Source: Paenarthrobacter nitroguajacolicus (GTDB lineage: Bacteria > Actinomycetota > Actinomycetes > Actinomycetales > Micrococcaceae). Taken from it: a stretch of DNA of 64,000 nt. Made by a program: the position numbers and the translations under genes. Positions 7,040-15,975 of this stretch are shown piece by piece; the stretch's first letter is position 1; every line of letters begins with the position of its first letter. Location: positions 1 to 64,000 of the forward strand of contig NZ_VNFK01000020.1 in assembly GCF_007786235.1 (NCBI RefSeq). Direction: 5' to 3'. Below the pieces are notes generated by a model, which saw only the letters and a program-made list of their open reading frames with translations, was not told where the DNA came from and made no database searches.

Positions 7040-10000
7040 TTGCCGTAGAACTTCTTCTCAAACACTCCCCTGGCGCGGCGGCTAAGCCGCAGGTAATCCT
7101 CTTCGAAGTGGCCGGCGTTGCCAGGTGCGTAGCCACACCAACGCGCCACAGCTTCGAGGTCCTTCCGCGACGATGGCAGCACGTCTGAAGCACGGCCTGT
7201 GACGATGACATTGGCCGAACGGATGCGACTGGCCAACCGCCATGCCTCGCGCAGCAGTGCAGCGTCCTCTTCGCCAATGAAGTCGTTTTTCTCTGCGGCG
7301 GCAAGAGCTTCCAAGGTGGAACTGGTCCGCAATTCGGGGTGATTTCCGGCATGCTGCAACTGGATCAACTGGACCAGCCATTCGACATCGCTGAGGCCGC
7401 CGCGTCCGAGCTTGACGTGTCGGGCTGGATCAGCGCCGCGGGGCAACCGCTCGGACTCCACACGGGCCTTGATGCGTCGGATTTCACGAACATCTTGCTC
7501 CGGGAGCTCGTCCGGGTACCTGATGGGATCAATGAGGCTAACGAAATCCGCAGCCAACTCGTCCGAGCCGGCCATCGGGCGGGCCCTCAAGAGTGCCTGG
7601 GCTTCCCAGATCAGCGACCATCGTCGGTAATACTCGGCATACGATTCAAGGGAACGCACCATGGCGCCGTTTTTGCCCTCGGGCCGAAGGTCGGCGTCCA
7701 CCATAAGGACGCGCTCGGCCATGATCGCCGGCTTGAGCGGTTGGGTGAGGAAGCTCGACAGTTTGGCGACAATCGCCGTCGCCTGTTCCTGCGCCTCCGC
7801 GTCGCTGAACCCGGGGCGGGCACGGTGGACGTAGATCACGTCTGCATCCGAACCATAGCCGATTTCCCGGCCGCCCTGCCGGCCCATGGCTACGACCAGC
7901 ACGTCCGTCTTCAACGGTTCGGTTGCAGCCACCACGGACTCCGCCACGTGCAATGCTCCGAGCACCGCTGCGCGGTCCGTCTCCGCCAAAGCGAGGCCAA
8001 CGGCGTCCTGATCCAGCAATCCCGAACTGTCCGCAATGGCCGTCCGCAGTATCTCGCGGCGACGGATCAACCGGATCAGCCGCATGGCGCTCTCCGGATC
8101 AGCATGACGGGACAGCTTGGACTGGATTTCCTGCCACTGGGCTTCGAAACGGACGGGAGCCAGATCCTTGTCGCTGCCCAACCAAGCCACTGACTCCGGT
8201 GAAACTTCCAACAGATCCGAGATCAGGCGGGAGTTCGACAAGACCTGGCACAACCGCTCGGCTGCCGCCTGTGAATCCCTGAGCAATCCCAAATACCAAT
8301 GGGTGGTTCCAAGGGCCTCGCTGACCCGGCGGAACGCCAGCAGCCCGGCGTCGGGATCGACGCCCTCAGCGAGCCAGCCCAGAAGGATGGGAAGGAGTTG
8401 GCGCTGCAATGCTGCACGACGGCTGACACCCGCCGTGAGCGCTTCAATATGGCGCATCGCTCCTTGGGGATCCAAGTAACCCAGAGCGGCAAGGCGGCCC
8501 TGCGCTGCCTCCGGGCTGAGCTTGGCGTCTTCGCTGCTCAGCTTGGCCGCGGTGTTCAGCAGCGGCCTGTAGAAGATCCGCTCGTGCAGTTCCCGGACAG
8601 CTTTCTTGGTCTTCTGCCACGTCCCCATCAGCTGGTCCGGATGGGGGCGCTCCAGCGAGAAGGGTCCCAGGACGGCCTTGGCGAGGAAACGCTGGGCGTC
8701 CTCTGCCACAGGCATGAGGTGGGTCCGGCGCAGCTGGAACAGCTGTATCCGATGCTCCAGAAGGCGAAGGTAGCGGTATGCGTTATCGAAGGCCGCTGCG
8801 TCCGTGCGGCCGATATACCCACCGGCAGACAGCGCGGCAATCGCTGATGTGGTGTCCCTGCACCGTAGCGACTCATCGGACTTACCGTGCACCAACTGCA
8901 GCAACTGGACTGTGAATTCAACGTCACGAAGGCCGCCGCGGCCCAACTTGATTTGGCGCTGCTCCTCGGCCGCCGGGATGTAGTCCGTCACCCTGCGCCG
9001 CATCGCCTGGACTGACTCTACAAAACCGTCCCGGCCCGCGGAGGACCAGACCAGGGGCTCCACAGCTTTCTCGTAGCGCTGGCCCAGTTCCCGGTCGCCC
9101 GCGATGGTGCGGGCCTTCAACAGTGCTTGGAACTCCCAGCTTTCGGCCCACCTGGCGTAGTAGCTCAAATGCGAAGGGAGGGTTCGTACCAGCGGCCCGG
9201 ACTTGCCTTCCGGACGGAGGTTGGCATCGACCTCCCATAGCCCGGGCTCGGGCGCCGAAGAGGAAATCGCCCGGGAAATACCCGAGGCCAAGGCAGTGCC
9301 GATGGTTGAGGCACGTGCGTCGTCCAGGTCTCCGGACTCAATGACATAAATGACATCGACGTCGGAGATGTAGTTCAGCTCGCGGGCGCCGCACTTGCCC
9401 ATGCCAATGACGGCCAAGCCAACGTCAGCGATCTCATCGGCATCGTACTGGCCCGCTGCCTCTGCCCTGGACACTGCCAGGGCAGCCTCGATCGCAGCTC
9501 CGGCAAGATCCGCGAGTTCGGCACCGACGGCCGGCATAAAGTCCTGGGGGGATGCCGCGCAGAGGTCCTTAATGGCCAGCTCCGTGAGTCCACGGCGGTA
9601 AGCAGTCCGCAAGGCCGCATAGGCGGGCAGCCCGGTGATTCCCGCGACGGGACGCTGGGCACCCGGCTCCGCCTTCACGGAACGAAGGAGTAGGGCCCGC
9701 AGTTCCTCGCTGGAGGCCTGGACAGGTTCCGGACTCACCCGGACATCAAAGACATCCAGATGCTCAGGCCTCCGCATGAGGAACTCGCCCAAGGCTTCGG
9801 ATGCACCCAGCAACCGATACATGGGCTCACTGGTGTCCTGGTCCGTTGCCGCCAGCTTCTTCAGCCCCGGGTTCTTCTCAATGAGCCGAACCAGCGATTG
9901 GAGCGCAGTGTCCGGACTGGCGGACATGGACAGTCCGGCAAACAGGGCGTCCTGGTCGACCCCCTCAAGTTCCGGGGCAGCGAGGAAACGTTCCCCTTTC

Positions 10001-10047
10001 TCGAGGTCACTGAATCCGGCTGAAATGAGCCGACGTGCAAGGCTCAC
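7036..10047 (-). CDS. glnE: Glutamine synthetase adenylyltransferase
   Basis: Bifunctional glutamine-synthetase adenylyltransferase/adenylyl-removing enzyme, 1003 residues, full length. It has two nucleotidyltransferase domains with S/D-x-D metal motifs: NYISDVDVIYV near 226 and GYGSDADVIYVH near 730. Each is followed by a helical domain with a KLGRGGLRDVE/KLGRGGLSDVE motif. It controls GlnA activity by AMP transfer to the Tyr in DKDLYELP. The GTG start lies nine bases after glnA2, so the two are probably one operon. The first NT domain has KCGARELN instead of the usual KLGGREL. Confidence 0.96.
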   Translation of the reverse strand: MSLARRLISAGFSDLEKGERFLAAPELEGVDQDALFAGLSMSASPDTALQSLVRLIEKNPGLKKLAATDQDTSEPMYRLLGASEALGEFLMRRPEHLDVFDVRVSPEPVQASSEELRALLLRSVKAEPGAQRPVAGITGLPAYAALRTAYRRGLTELAIKDLCAASPQDFMPAVGAELADLAGAAIEAALAVSRAEAAGQYDADEIADVGLAVIGMGKCGARELNYISDVDVIYVIESGDLDDARASTIGTALASGISRAISSSAPEPGLWEVDANLRPEGKSGPLVRTLPSHLSYYARWAESWEFQALLKARTIAGDRELGQRYEKAVEPLVWSSAGRDGFVESVQAMRRRVTDYIPAAEEQRQIKLGRGGLRDVEFTVQLLQLVHGKSDESLRCRDTTSAIAALSAGGYIGRTDAAAFDNAYRYLRLLEHRIQLFQLRRTHLMPVAEDAQRFLAKAVLGPFSLERPHPDQLMGTWQKTKKAVRELHERIFYRPLLNTAAKLSSEDAKLSPEAAQGRLAALGYLDPQGAMRHIEALTAGVSRRAALQRQLLPILLGWLAEGVDPDAGLLAFRRVSEALGTTHWYLGLLRDSQAAAERLCQVLSNSRLISDLLEVSPESVAWLGSDKDLAPVRFEAQWQEIQSKLSRHADPESAMRLIRLIRRREILRTAIADSSGLLDQDAVGLALAETDRAAVLGALHVAESVVAATEPLKTDVLVVAMGRQGGREIGYGSDADVIYVHRARPGFSDAEAQEQATAIVAKLSSFLTQPLKPAIMAERVLMVDADLRPEGKNGAMVRSLESYAEYYRRWSLIWEAQALLRARPMAGSDELAADFVSLIDPIRYPDELPEQDVREIRRIKARVESERLPRGADPARHVKLGRGGLSDVEWLVQLIQLQHAGNHPELRTSSTLEALAAAEKNDFIGEEDAALLREAWRLASRIRSANVIVTGRASDVLPSSRKDLEAVARWCGYAPGNAGHFEEDYLRLSRRARGVFEKKFYGN

Positions 10048-10056
10048 TGGCCCTGC

Positions 10057-11397
10057 CTACAGAATGCCGAGGTTGCGCTGCAACTCATACGGAGTGACCT
10101 GGAGGCGGTAGTCCTGCCACTCTGCACGCTTGTTGCGCAGGAAGTGCTCAAAGACTTGCTCACCCAGGATCTGGGCAACCAATTCCGATTCCTCCATCGC
10201 GCGGATGGCATCGTGCAGGCTGGCAGGCAAGGGAGCATGTCCCATGGCCTTCCGCTCGGCAGTGGTCAGCGACCAGACGTCGTCTTCAGCGGCGGCGGGA
10301 AGCTCATAGCCTTCCTCGATGCCCTTCAGGCCGGCGCCAAGGAGGACCGCATACGCCAGGTAGGGGTTGGTGGCGGAGTCGATGCCGCGGTACTCAATCC
10401 GCGCCGACTGGCCCTTGCCGGGCTTGTACAGGGGGACGCGAACCAGTGCGGAGCGGTTGTTGTGGCCCCAGCTCAGGTAGCTCGGGGCCTCACCGCCGCC
10501 CCAGAGCCGCTTGTAGGAGTTCACGAACTGGTTGGTGACAGCCGTAAATTCCGGCGCGTGCTTGAGGATCCCTGCAATGAATTGGCGTGCCGTCTTGGAG
10601 AGCTGGAACTCCGCTCCAGCTTCGAAGAACGCGTTGGTGTCGCCCTCGAACAGCGAGAAGTGGGTGTGCATGCCGGAGCCGGGGTGGTCGGTGAACGGCT
10701 TGGGCATGAAAGTGGCATACGTACCCTGCTGGAGCGCAACTTCCTTGATGACCGTACGGAAGGTCATGATGTTGTCCGCGGTCTGGAGGGCATCCGCATA
10801 GCGGAGATCGATCTCGTTCTGGCCCGGTCCACCTTCGTGGTGGCTGAACTCCACGGAAATGCCCACCGACTCCAGCATGGTGACGGCTGTGCGGCGGAAG
10901 TCCTGTGCGACGCCACCCGGGACGTGGTCGAAGTAGCCACCCTCGTCCACCGGAACAGGCGAGCCGTCCGGGCCCAGGTCCTTGGACTTGAGTAGGTAGA
11001 ACTCAATCTCGGGGTGTGTGTAGCAGGTGAATCCCATGTCCGCAGCCTTGGCCAGGGTGCGCTTAAGGACATTGCGGGGGTCGGCCGCCGAAGGCTCACC
11101 ATCGGGAGTCAGAACATCGCAGAACATCCGTGAGGTCTGTTCCGTCTCACCACGCCACGGCAGGATCTGGAACGTGGAGGGATCCGGCTGGGCGAGCATG
11201 TCTGACTCAAAAACGCGGGCAAGCCCTTCGATGGCTGAACCGTCGAAGCCAAGGCCTTCCTCGAAGGCGCCTTCAACCTCGGCAGGCGCAAGGGCCACCG
11301 ATTTGAGGGAACCCACGACGTCGGTGAACCACAAGCGTACGAAGCGCACGTCACGCTCTTCGATCGTCCGCAGAACGAACTCTTGCTGGCGGTCCAT
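10057..11397 (-). CDS. glnA2: Glutamine synthetase-like protein GlnA2
   Basis: A 446-residue GSI family protein matching actinobacterial GlnA2 (Rv2222c-like). It has GFDGSAIEGLAR near 50, the ATP loop MPKPFTDHPGSGMHTHFSL near 235, and NNRSALVRVP. The C-terminal part (YELPAAAEDDVW, MEESELVAQILGEQVFEHFLRNKR) lacks the KDLYELP context of adenylylated enzymes, so it is probably not a GlnE target. The start at MDRQQE is supported by AGAGG four to five bases upstream. It forms an operon with glnE. The physiological substrate (glutamate or another gamma-glutamylation) is uncertain. Confidence 0.92.
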   Translation of the reverse strand: MDRQQEFVLRTIEERDVRFVRLWFTDVVGSLKSVALAPAEVEGAFEEGLGFDGSAIEGLARVFESDMLAQPDPSTFQILPWRGETEQTSRMFCDVLTPDGEPSAADPRNVLKRTLAKAADMGFTCYTHPEIEFYLLKSKDLGPDGSPVPVDEGGYFDHVPGGVAQDFRRTAVTMLESVGISVEFSHHEGGPGQNEIDLRYADALQTADNIMTFRTVIKEVALQQGTYATFMPKPFTDHPGSGMHTHFSLFEGDTNAFFEAGAEFQLSKTARQFIAGILKHAPEFTAVTNQFVNSYKRLWGGGEAPSYLSWGHNNRSALVRVPLYKPGKGQSARIEYRGIDSATNPYLAYAVLLGAGLKGIEEGYELPAAAEDDVWSLTTAERKAMGHAPLPASLHDAIRAMEESELVAQILGEQVFEHFLRNKRAEWQDYRLQVTPYELQRNLGIL

Positions 11398-11430
11398 AGG
11401 GCCTCTTTTCCGATTCGGTGTCCATGCCGC

Positions 11431-11452
11431 TGGTTTCAATGGATTGAAACCA
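11431..11452. repeat. 22-bp palindrome before glnA2
   Basis: TGGTTTCAAT, then GG, then ATTGAAACCA: perfect 10-bp arms, 34 bp upstream of the glnA2 start codon. It could be an operator or a leader hairpin; it does not match the GlnR pentamer pattern. Confidence 0.6.
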
Positions 11453-11587
11453 CGACAGCTCAGCCTTCACTCTACTAAGAGTTCCGTGCTAATGCCGCAG
11501 CAGTACCTGTGCGTAACACAGCGTTTACATAAGGTGACGCTGGGCACACTGGTGGCAGGCGCCGTCGGCACCGCTTAGGCTCTATCC

Positions 11588-12493
11588 ATGGCCCCAAGCA
11601 ACCTTCCTGAGTCCACTACGCCCGCCGAAGTTTCCGCACCCTACGGCACCGGTCCAGCAGCTACGGCACAGACGCCTTCGACGTCCGGCAGGAAGCCGAT
11701 CAGCAGGGTCCGGATACACCACCTCCAGCAGGCAAAAGACAACGGCGAACACTTCGCGATGCTGACCGCCTACGAGCAGTACACCGCTGAGATTTTTGAC
11801 CAGGCTGGAATCGAAGTCCTCCTGGTGGGCGACTCCGCTTCCAACAACGTGTTCGGAAACGAAACGAGCCTTCCCGTGACGGTGGACGAGCTTCTTCCCC
11901 TGTGTCGGGCCGTGAGCAGGTCGGCCAAGCGAGCACTCATCGTCGCGGACCTGCCCTTCGGCAGCTATGAAGTTTCGGCTGAGCAGGCCGTTGCTACCGG
12001 TGTCCGCTTCCTCAAGGAAGGACTGGCGCATGCCGTCAAGATCGAGGGCACTGCGTACTACGCCAACACCGTCAAGGCCATGGTCCAGGCCGGCATTCCC
12101 GTCATGGCCCACATTGGCTTCACCCCACAGAGCGAACACTCCCTGGGCGGTTACCGGGTGCAAGGGCGCGGCGATGACGCACAGCGCTTGGTGGACGACG
12201 CCGTGGCACTGCAGGACGCCGGCGCCTTCAGCGTCCTCATGGAGATGGTCCCCACGGAAACCGCAGCAGTCGTCGACGCCGCGTTGCGGGTACCGACAGT
12301 CGGCATCGGGGCCGGCAAGAGCACCACGGGCCAAGTCCTCGTGTGGCAGGACATGGCCGGTTTGCGGGGCGGCAAGATGGCCAAGTTCGTCAAACAGTAC
12401 GCAGACCTTCGCACAACGTTGAGTGATGCAGCGGCCGCCTATGGCGAGGATGTCCGGTCCGGGCATTTCCCCGGACCGGAACACTCCTTCTAG
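11588..12493 (+). CDS. panB: Ketopantoate hydroxymethyltransferase
   Basis: 3-methyl-2-oxobutanoate hydroxymethyltransferase (5,10-methylene-THF + alpha-ketoisovalerate to ketopantoate), the first step of pantothenate and CoA synthesis. It has 301 residues, including a low-complexity N-terminal extension of about 40. Metal ligands sit in LVGDSASNNVFG and VADLPFGSYE; the catalytic Glu region is VLMEMVPTE; the C-terminal GIGAGKSTTGQ is typical. The conserved position after glnA2 matches mycobacteria (Rv2225). Its stop overlaps the stop of the convergent SPOR-like gene. Confidence 0.95.
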   Translation: MAPSNLPESTTPAEVSAPYGTGPAATAQTPSTSGRKPISRVRIHHLQQAKDNGEHFAMLTAYEQYTAEIFDQAGIEVLLVGDSASNNVFGNETSLPVTVDELLPLCRAVSRSAKRALIVADLPFGSYEVSAEQAVATGVRFLKEGLAHAVKIEGTAYYANTVKAMVQAGIPVMAHIGFTPQSEHSLGGYRVQGRGDDAQRLVDDAVALQDAGAFSVLMEMVPTETAAVVDAALRVPTVGIGAGKSTTGQVLVWQDMAGLRGGKMAKFVKQYADLRTTLSDAAAAYGEDVRSGHFPGPEHSF

Positions 12494-12654
12494 TCGTCGT
12501 CCTGGGCGTCCCAGGCATCATTTCGTGCTTTGACCTTTTCCAAGGCGTGCTCGGCTTCTTCCCTGGTTTTATAGGGGCCAATCAGCTGGGTCCAATCGGA
12601 CATGGCGTCCTCTTCGATCTCGTGCGTCTTGACGTTGTACCAGTACTCCGTCAC
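12490..12654 (-). CDS. SPOR-like small protein, 54 aa
   Basis: A small acidic protein beginning (M)TEYWYNVKTHEIEED and containing DWTQLIGPYKTREEAEHALEKVKARN, the pattern of a minimal SPOR-type fold (W..L.GPY.t.eeA..al). The GTG at 12654 is chosen because GAGGAGGAG lies directly upstream; a longer frame has no such site. There is no membrane segment or signal peptide, so if it is SPOR-like it is cytoplasmic and its role is unknown. Confidence 0.7.
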   Translation of the reverse strand: MTEYWYNVKTHEIEEDAMSDWTQLIGPYKTREEAEHALEKVKARNDAWDAQDDD

Positions 12655-12750
12655 GTCTCCTCCTCGATCCTCGGGCCTCTGGACGCGTAACGTTGGCGGG
12701 GTCACGGAAACCCAGCCACGCATTGTTACTTACGTCTCTTGTGTGCCTTA

Positions 12751-12756
12751 TATGAT
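12751..12756 (+). promoter_or_regulatory. -10 of leaderless map transcript
   Basis: TATGAT ends six bases before the map ATG, with no ribosome-binding site between. This geometry predicts an mRNA that starts at the start codon. The -35 is not clear (TTGTTA at 12723 is too distant). Confidence 0.5.
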
Positions 12757-12762
12757 CAATCT

Positions 12763-13641
12763 ATGCCTTCTCTTGCTTCGACTGCACCCATTGGCGCCCT
12801 CACCCCGGGAACCATCAGCCCTGAACGACCCGTCCCCGCGTCGATCCCCCGGCCCGAGTACGTCGGCAAGAAGGCACCCGCCAAGTTCACCGGCTCCGAA
12901 GTGAAGTCCGCGGAGACCATCGAAAAGATCAGGATCGCCGGCAAAATCGCGGCACAAGCAATCGTTGAGGTCGGCAAGCATATCCAGCCGGGTGTCACCA
13001 CGGACCAACTGGACAAGGTGGGGCACGAATTCCTCCTGGACCACAAGGCCTACCCGTCGACCCTTGGCTACAGGGGCTTCCCCAAGTCCCTGTGCTCGTC
13101 CCTCAACGAGGTCATCTGCCACGGTATCCCGGACTCCACCGTGGTGCAGGACGGCGACATCCTGAACATCGACATCACCGCTTTCATCGGCGGCGTGCAT
13201 GGGGACACCAATTTCACTTTCCTTGTTGGCGACGTGGATGAAGAATCCCGTCTGCTGGTTGAGCGTACGCAGGAGTCGCTCAACCGGGCCATCAAGGCCG
13301 TGGCCCCGGGCCGCGAAATCAACGTAATCGGCCGCGCCATCCAGTCCTACGCCAAACGCTTCGGCTACGGCGTGGTGAGGGATTTCACTGGCCACGGCGT
13401 GGGTGAGGCCTTCCACACGGGCCTCATCATTCCGCATTACGACGCAGCCCCGGCGTACAACACCGTGATCGAGGCAGGCATGGTGTTCACCATCGAACCC
13501 ATGCTGACCCTCGGCACCATCGAATGGGATATGTGGGCCGACGACTGGACGGTCGTCACCAGGGACCACAAACGCACGGCCCAATTCGAACACACCCTGT
13601 TGGTCACAGAGACCGGCGCGGAAATCCTGACCCTTCCCTAA
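12763..13641 (+). CDS. map: Methionine aminopeptidase type I
   Basis: Removes the N-terminal Met from nascent proteins. It has 292 residues, with an N-terminal extension of about 40 before the pita-bread fold, as in actinobacterial MetAP1c. Visible metal/catalytic residues: CHGIPD (His), LNIDITAFIGGVHGDTNFTF (two Asp), GHGVGEAFHTG (His) and FTIEPML (Glu), with a final Glu in the last strand (QFEHTLLV). The ATG is chosen over an upstream frame because the -10 element sits six bases away. Confidence 0.95.
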   Translation: MPSLASTAPIGALTPGTISPERPVPASIPRPEYVGKKAPAKFTGSEVKSAETIEKIRIAGKIAAQAIVEVGKHIQPGVTTDQLDKVGHEFLLDHKAYPSTLGYRGFPKSLCSSLNEVICHGIPDSTVVQDGDILNIDITAFIGGVHGDTNFTFLVGDVDEESRLLVERTQESLNRAIKAVAPGREINVIGRAIQSYAKRFGYGVVRDFTGHGVGEAFHTGLIIPHYDAAPAYNTVIEAGMVFTIEPMLTLGTIEWDMWADDWTVVTRDHKRTAQFEHTLLVTETGAEILTLP

Positions 13642-13698
13642 GCTCCTCGGAAGGTCTTTGCAGCCCGGGCGGCTGCGCCATGCCCATCCCCTCCTGCC

Positions 13699-14517
13699 AT
13701 GATCGGAAATGCATTGTCCAAGAAGGATGAGAAGACCCACAAGAACGCCCCGCTGATCGGTATCGACATCGGCGGCACCGGCATCAAGGGCGGCATCGTC
13801 GACCTGAAGAAGGGCAAGCTGATTGGCGACCGCTTCCGCGTGCCCACTCCGCAGCCGGCAACACCGGAGGCCGTTGCCGAGGTCGTCGCCCAAATCGTTG
13901 AGGAACTTTCCAACCGTCCCGACGCACCCGCTGCCGATTCGCCGGTGGGCGTGACCTTCCCCGGGATCATCCAGCACGGCGTAGTCAACTCTGCGGCAAA
14001 CGTAGACAAGACCTGGCTCGGCACCGATATTGATGCCACCTTCACCAAACGCCTTGGCCGCCCCGTCGAGGTCATCAATGACGCCGACGCGGCGGGCCTG
14101 GCCGAAGCCCGCTACGGCGCGGGGGAAGGCGTAGACGGCACCGTCCTCGTGATCACGTTGGGCACCGGCATTGGGTCCGCCTTCATCTTCAACGGGCAGT
14201 TGGTTCCCAATGCCGAGCTCGGCCACCTCGAGGTGGACGGACACGACGCCGAGACCAAGGCATCAGCCGTGGCCCGGGAGCGCGACGGCCTCAGCTGGGA
14301 TCAATACGGCGTCCTCCTCAACCGCTACCTCCAGCACGTTGAGTTCCTGTTCTCCCCTGAGCTCTTTATTGTGGGTGGCGGCATCTCGAAGCGGTCCGAC
14401 GAGTACTTCCCGCACCTCGAGCTGCGCACCAAGATCGTCACCGCCAAATTGAAGAACGACGCCGGTATTGTTGGCGCAGCGCTTGAGGTCGCTTTGCACC
14501 ACAAGCTTGCCAAGTAG
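13699..14517 (+). CDS. ppgK: Polyphosphate glucokinase
   Basis: ROK-type glucokinase that uses inorganic polyphosphate (and often ATP) to phosphorylate glucose. It has 272 residues, with the phosphate-binding IGIDIGGTGIKGGIVD near 19-34, catalytic INDADAAGLAEA near 130, and GTGIGSAFIFNG. It lacks the CxCGxxGCxE zinc motif of ROK repressors and kinases, as expected for PPGK. Arthrobacter sp. KM has a characterised homologue (polyphosphate/ATP glucomannokinase), so mannose may also be used. The SDR gene follows seven bases downstream. Confidence 0.92.
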   Translation: MIGNALSKKDEKTHKNAPLIGIDIGGTGIKGGIVDLKKGKLIGDRFRVPTPQPATPEAVAEVVAQIVEELSNRPDAPAADSPVGVTFPGIIQHGVVNSAANVDKTWLGTDIDATFTKRLGRPVEVINDADAAGLAEARYGAGEGVDGTVLVITLGTGIGSAFIFNGQLVPNAELGHLEVDGHDAETKASAVARERDGLSWDQYGVLLNRYLQHVEFLFSPELFIVGGGISKRSDEYFPHLELRTKIVTAKLKNDAGIVGAALEVALHHKLAK

Positions 14518-14524
14518 TCCTGGG

Positions 14525-15292
14525 ATGTCTGAGGGCAATAACGCCGCATCCGGAATCGCGATTGTCACGGGGGCCAGCCGTGGGATCGGTGCTTCGGTCG
14601 CGTACGCTGCGGCCCGTGCCGGGTACGGCGTCGTCGTCAACTACTCCGCGGACAGCGCCGGCGCCAAAAGCGTCGTCGACGACATTGTTGACCACGGCGG
14701 CAGGGCGCAAGCTGTCCAGGCCGACGTCAGCCAGCCGGCCGACGTCGTGCGTTTGTTTGAGGAAGCCGCGTTCCTGGGCCCGGTGACTGCCGTCATCAAC
14801 AACGCTGCAATCACGGGCAACCGGATCGGTCCTCTGGTGGACGTGCCCGCGGACACACTACAACGCGTTGTGGACGTCAACGTTGCCGGCATGATCTTCA
14901 TGTGCCAGGAAGCCGTCCGGAGGCTTTCGACGGACCGCGGCGGCGTCGGCGGTTCCATCGTTAACATTTCGTCCACGGCAACCAAAGCCGGCTCCCCTGG
15001 AACCTGGGTCCACTATGCCGCCACCAAGGGTGCCGTGGATGTCCTGACGGTCGGTTTGGCGGCTGAGGTGGCCAAGCAGGGCATCCGGGTCAACGCGGTG
15101 GCGCCTGGAAGCACCAACACTGGCCTCCACGCAGCAGCTGGAATGCCGGACCGTGTGGAGCGGCTGAACCCGACCATTCCCATGGGCCGTGGAGCCGAGC
15201 CGGAAGAAGTAGCTGCGGCAGTCATGTGGCTGTTGTCGAATGAGGCCGGCTATATTACCGGCGCAGTTCTCCCAGTCTCAGGCGGGCGATAA
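14525..15292 (+). CDS. SDR family oxidoreductase
   Basis: A classical short-chain dehydrogenase/reductase, 255 residues. It has the NAD(P)-binding TGASRGIG near 14-21, INNAAITGN, the catalytic Ser in NISSTATKAG and YAATK (Tyr/Lys), and a C-terminal GYITGAVLPVSGG as in FabG-like enzymes. The substrate is not predictable. It is probably co-transcribed with ppgK (7-nt gap). The start is the ATG at 14525; an upstream in-frame extension would run into ppgK and is rejected. Confidence 0.88.
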   Translation: MSEGNNAASGIAIVTGASRGIGASVAYAAARAGYGVVVNYSADSAGAKSVVDDIVDHGGRAQAVQADVSQPADVVRLFEEAAFLGPVTAVINNAAITGNRIGPLVDVPADTLQRVVDVNVAGMIFMCQEAVRRLSTDRGGVGGSIVNISSTATKAGSPGTWVHYAATKGAVDVLTVGLAAEVAKQGIRVNAVAPGSTNTGLHAAAGMPDRVERLNPTIPMGRGAEPEEVAAAVMWLLSNEAGYITGAVLPVSGGR

Positions 15293-15305
15293 CCCCGCCG
15301 TGGTG

Positions 15306-15345
15306 CCGGTGGCGGCTGCGGCTTCCCCTCCGCTGCCGCCACCGG
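15306..15345. terminator. Hairpin between convergent genes
   Basis: CCGGTGGCGGCTGCGG (15306-15321) pairs with CCGCTGCCGCCACCGG (15330-15345), with one mismatch. It sits between the SDR and nrdR stops and is the likely shared terminator, although the T-run is poor. Confidence 0.6.
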
Positions 15346-15347
15346 AG

Positions 15348-15851
15348 CTAGAGTTGGCTCTTCTCTGAACCCTTGGCTTCTTTGTCGCCAGTCTTCGCAT
15401 GTGCCTCGGCCTCGTGGCGAAGAAGCGAAATTGCAGACTCGAAGTCCTCCAAGGATTCGAAAGCCTGATACACGCTGGCGAAGCGGAGGTAAGCCACTTC
15501 ATCGAGCTTCCGCAGGGGCCCCAGAATTGCCAGGCCCACTTCATGGGCATCAATTTCAGCGGCGCCCGATGACCGGATGTTCTCTTCGACTTCCTGCGCC
15601 AGCATGGCGAGGTCGTCTTCAGTGACCGGGCGGCCCTGGCAGGCTTTACGGACTCCGCTGATCACCTTGATACGGCTGAACGGCTCCCCCACGCCTGACC
15701 GCTTGATGACAGAGAGGCTGGTGGTTTCCACCGTGGTGAAGCGGCGGCCGCATTCGGGGCACTGACGGCGGCGTCGAATGGAAGATCCGTCGTCCGCCAT
15801 ACGGCTGTCGACGACGCGGGAGTCGGGATTCCGGCAGAACGGACAATACAC
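15348..15851 (-). CDS. nrdR: Transcriptional repressor NrdR
   Basis: ATP/dATP-sensing repressor of ribonucleotide reductase genes, 167 residues. The N-terminal zinc ribbon is YCPFC...RQCPECGRRF (four Cys), followed by an ATP-cone (about 49-139; VIKRSGVGEPFSRIKV onward). The acidic/Lys tail is typical of actinobacteria. The start is GTG. No nrd gene is in the window; the preceding intergenic region has a palindrome resembling an NrdR box, suggesting autoregulation. Confidence 0.95.
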   Translation of the reverse strand: MYCPFCRNPDSRVVDSRMADDGSSIRRRRQCPECGRRFTTVETTSLSVIKRSGVGEPFSRIKVISGVRKACQGRPVTEDDLAMLAQEVEENIRSSGAAEIDAHEVGLAILGPLRKLDEVAYLRFASVYQAFESLEDFESAISLLRHEAEAHAKTGDKEAKGSEKSQL

Positions 15852-15910
15852 GCTGGGCCTCCCCTGACAGCTCCGGCACGGTACCGGAACCAGCAGGACG
15901 CCGGATACGC

Positions 15911-15941
15911 AAAAGGTGCCGGAAGATTCACTTCCGGCACC
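15911..15941 (-). terminator. hisD terminator
   Basis: GGTGCCGGAAG (15915-15925) and CTTCCGGCACC (15931-15941) make a perfect 11-bp stem. Read leftward it is followed by TTTT, so it should end the hisD transcript. Confidence 0.75.
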
Positions 15942-15971
15942 AGTTTACGTTTGTTCGCACCGTAATGACAA
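15942..15971 (-). promoter_or_regulatory. nrdR promoter
   Basis: On the minus strand, TTGTCA (15966-15971), an 18-bp spacer, then TAAACT (15942-15947). The predicted start lies inside the right arm of the hisD terminator, so nrdR mRNA would not form that hairpin. Confidence 0.5.
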
Positions 15972-15975
15972 GCGT

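Noticed and set aside
11515..11560. GTAAC-n6-TTTAC between glnA2 and panB as a second GlnR box
   Set aside because: The second pentamer does not fit GaAAC and no further half-site follows in register.
12748..14244. Long minus-strand frame across map and ppgK
   Set aside because: It spans two well-identified genes and an intergenic region in antisense; no protein features.
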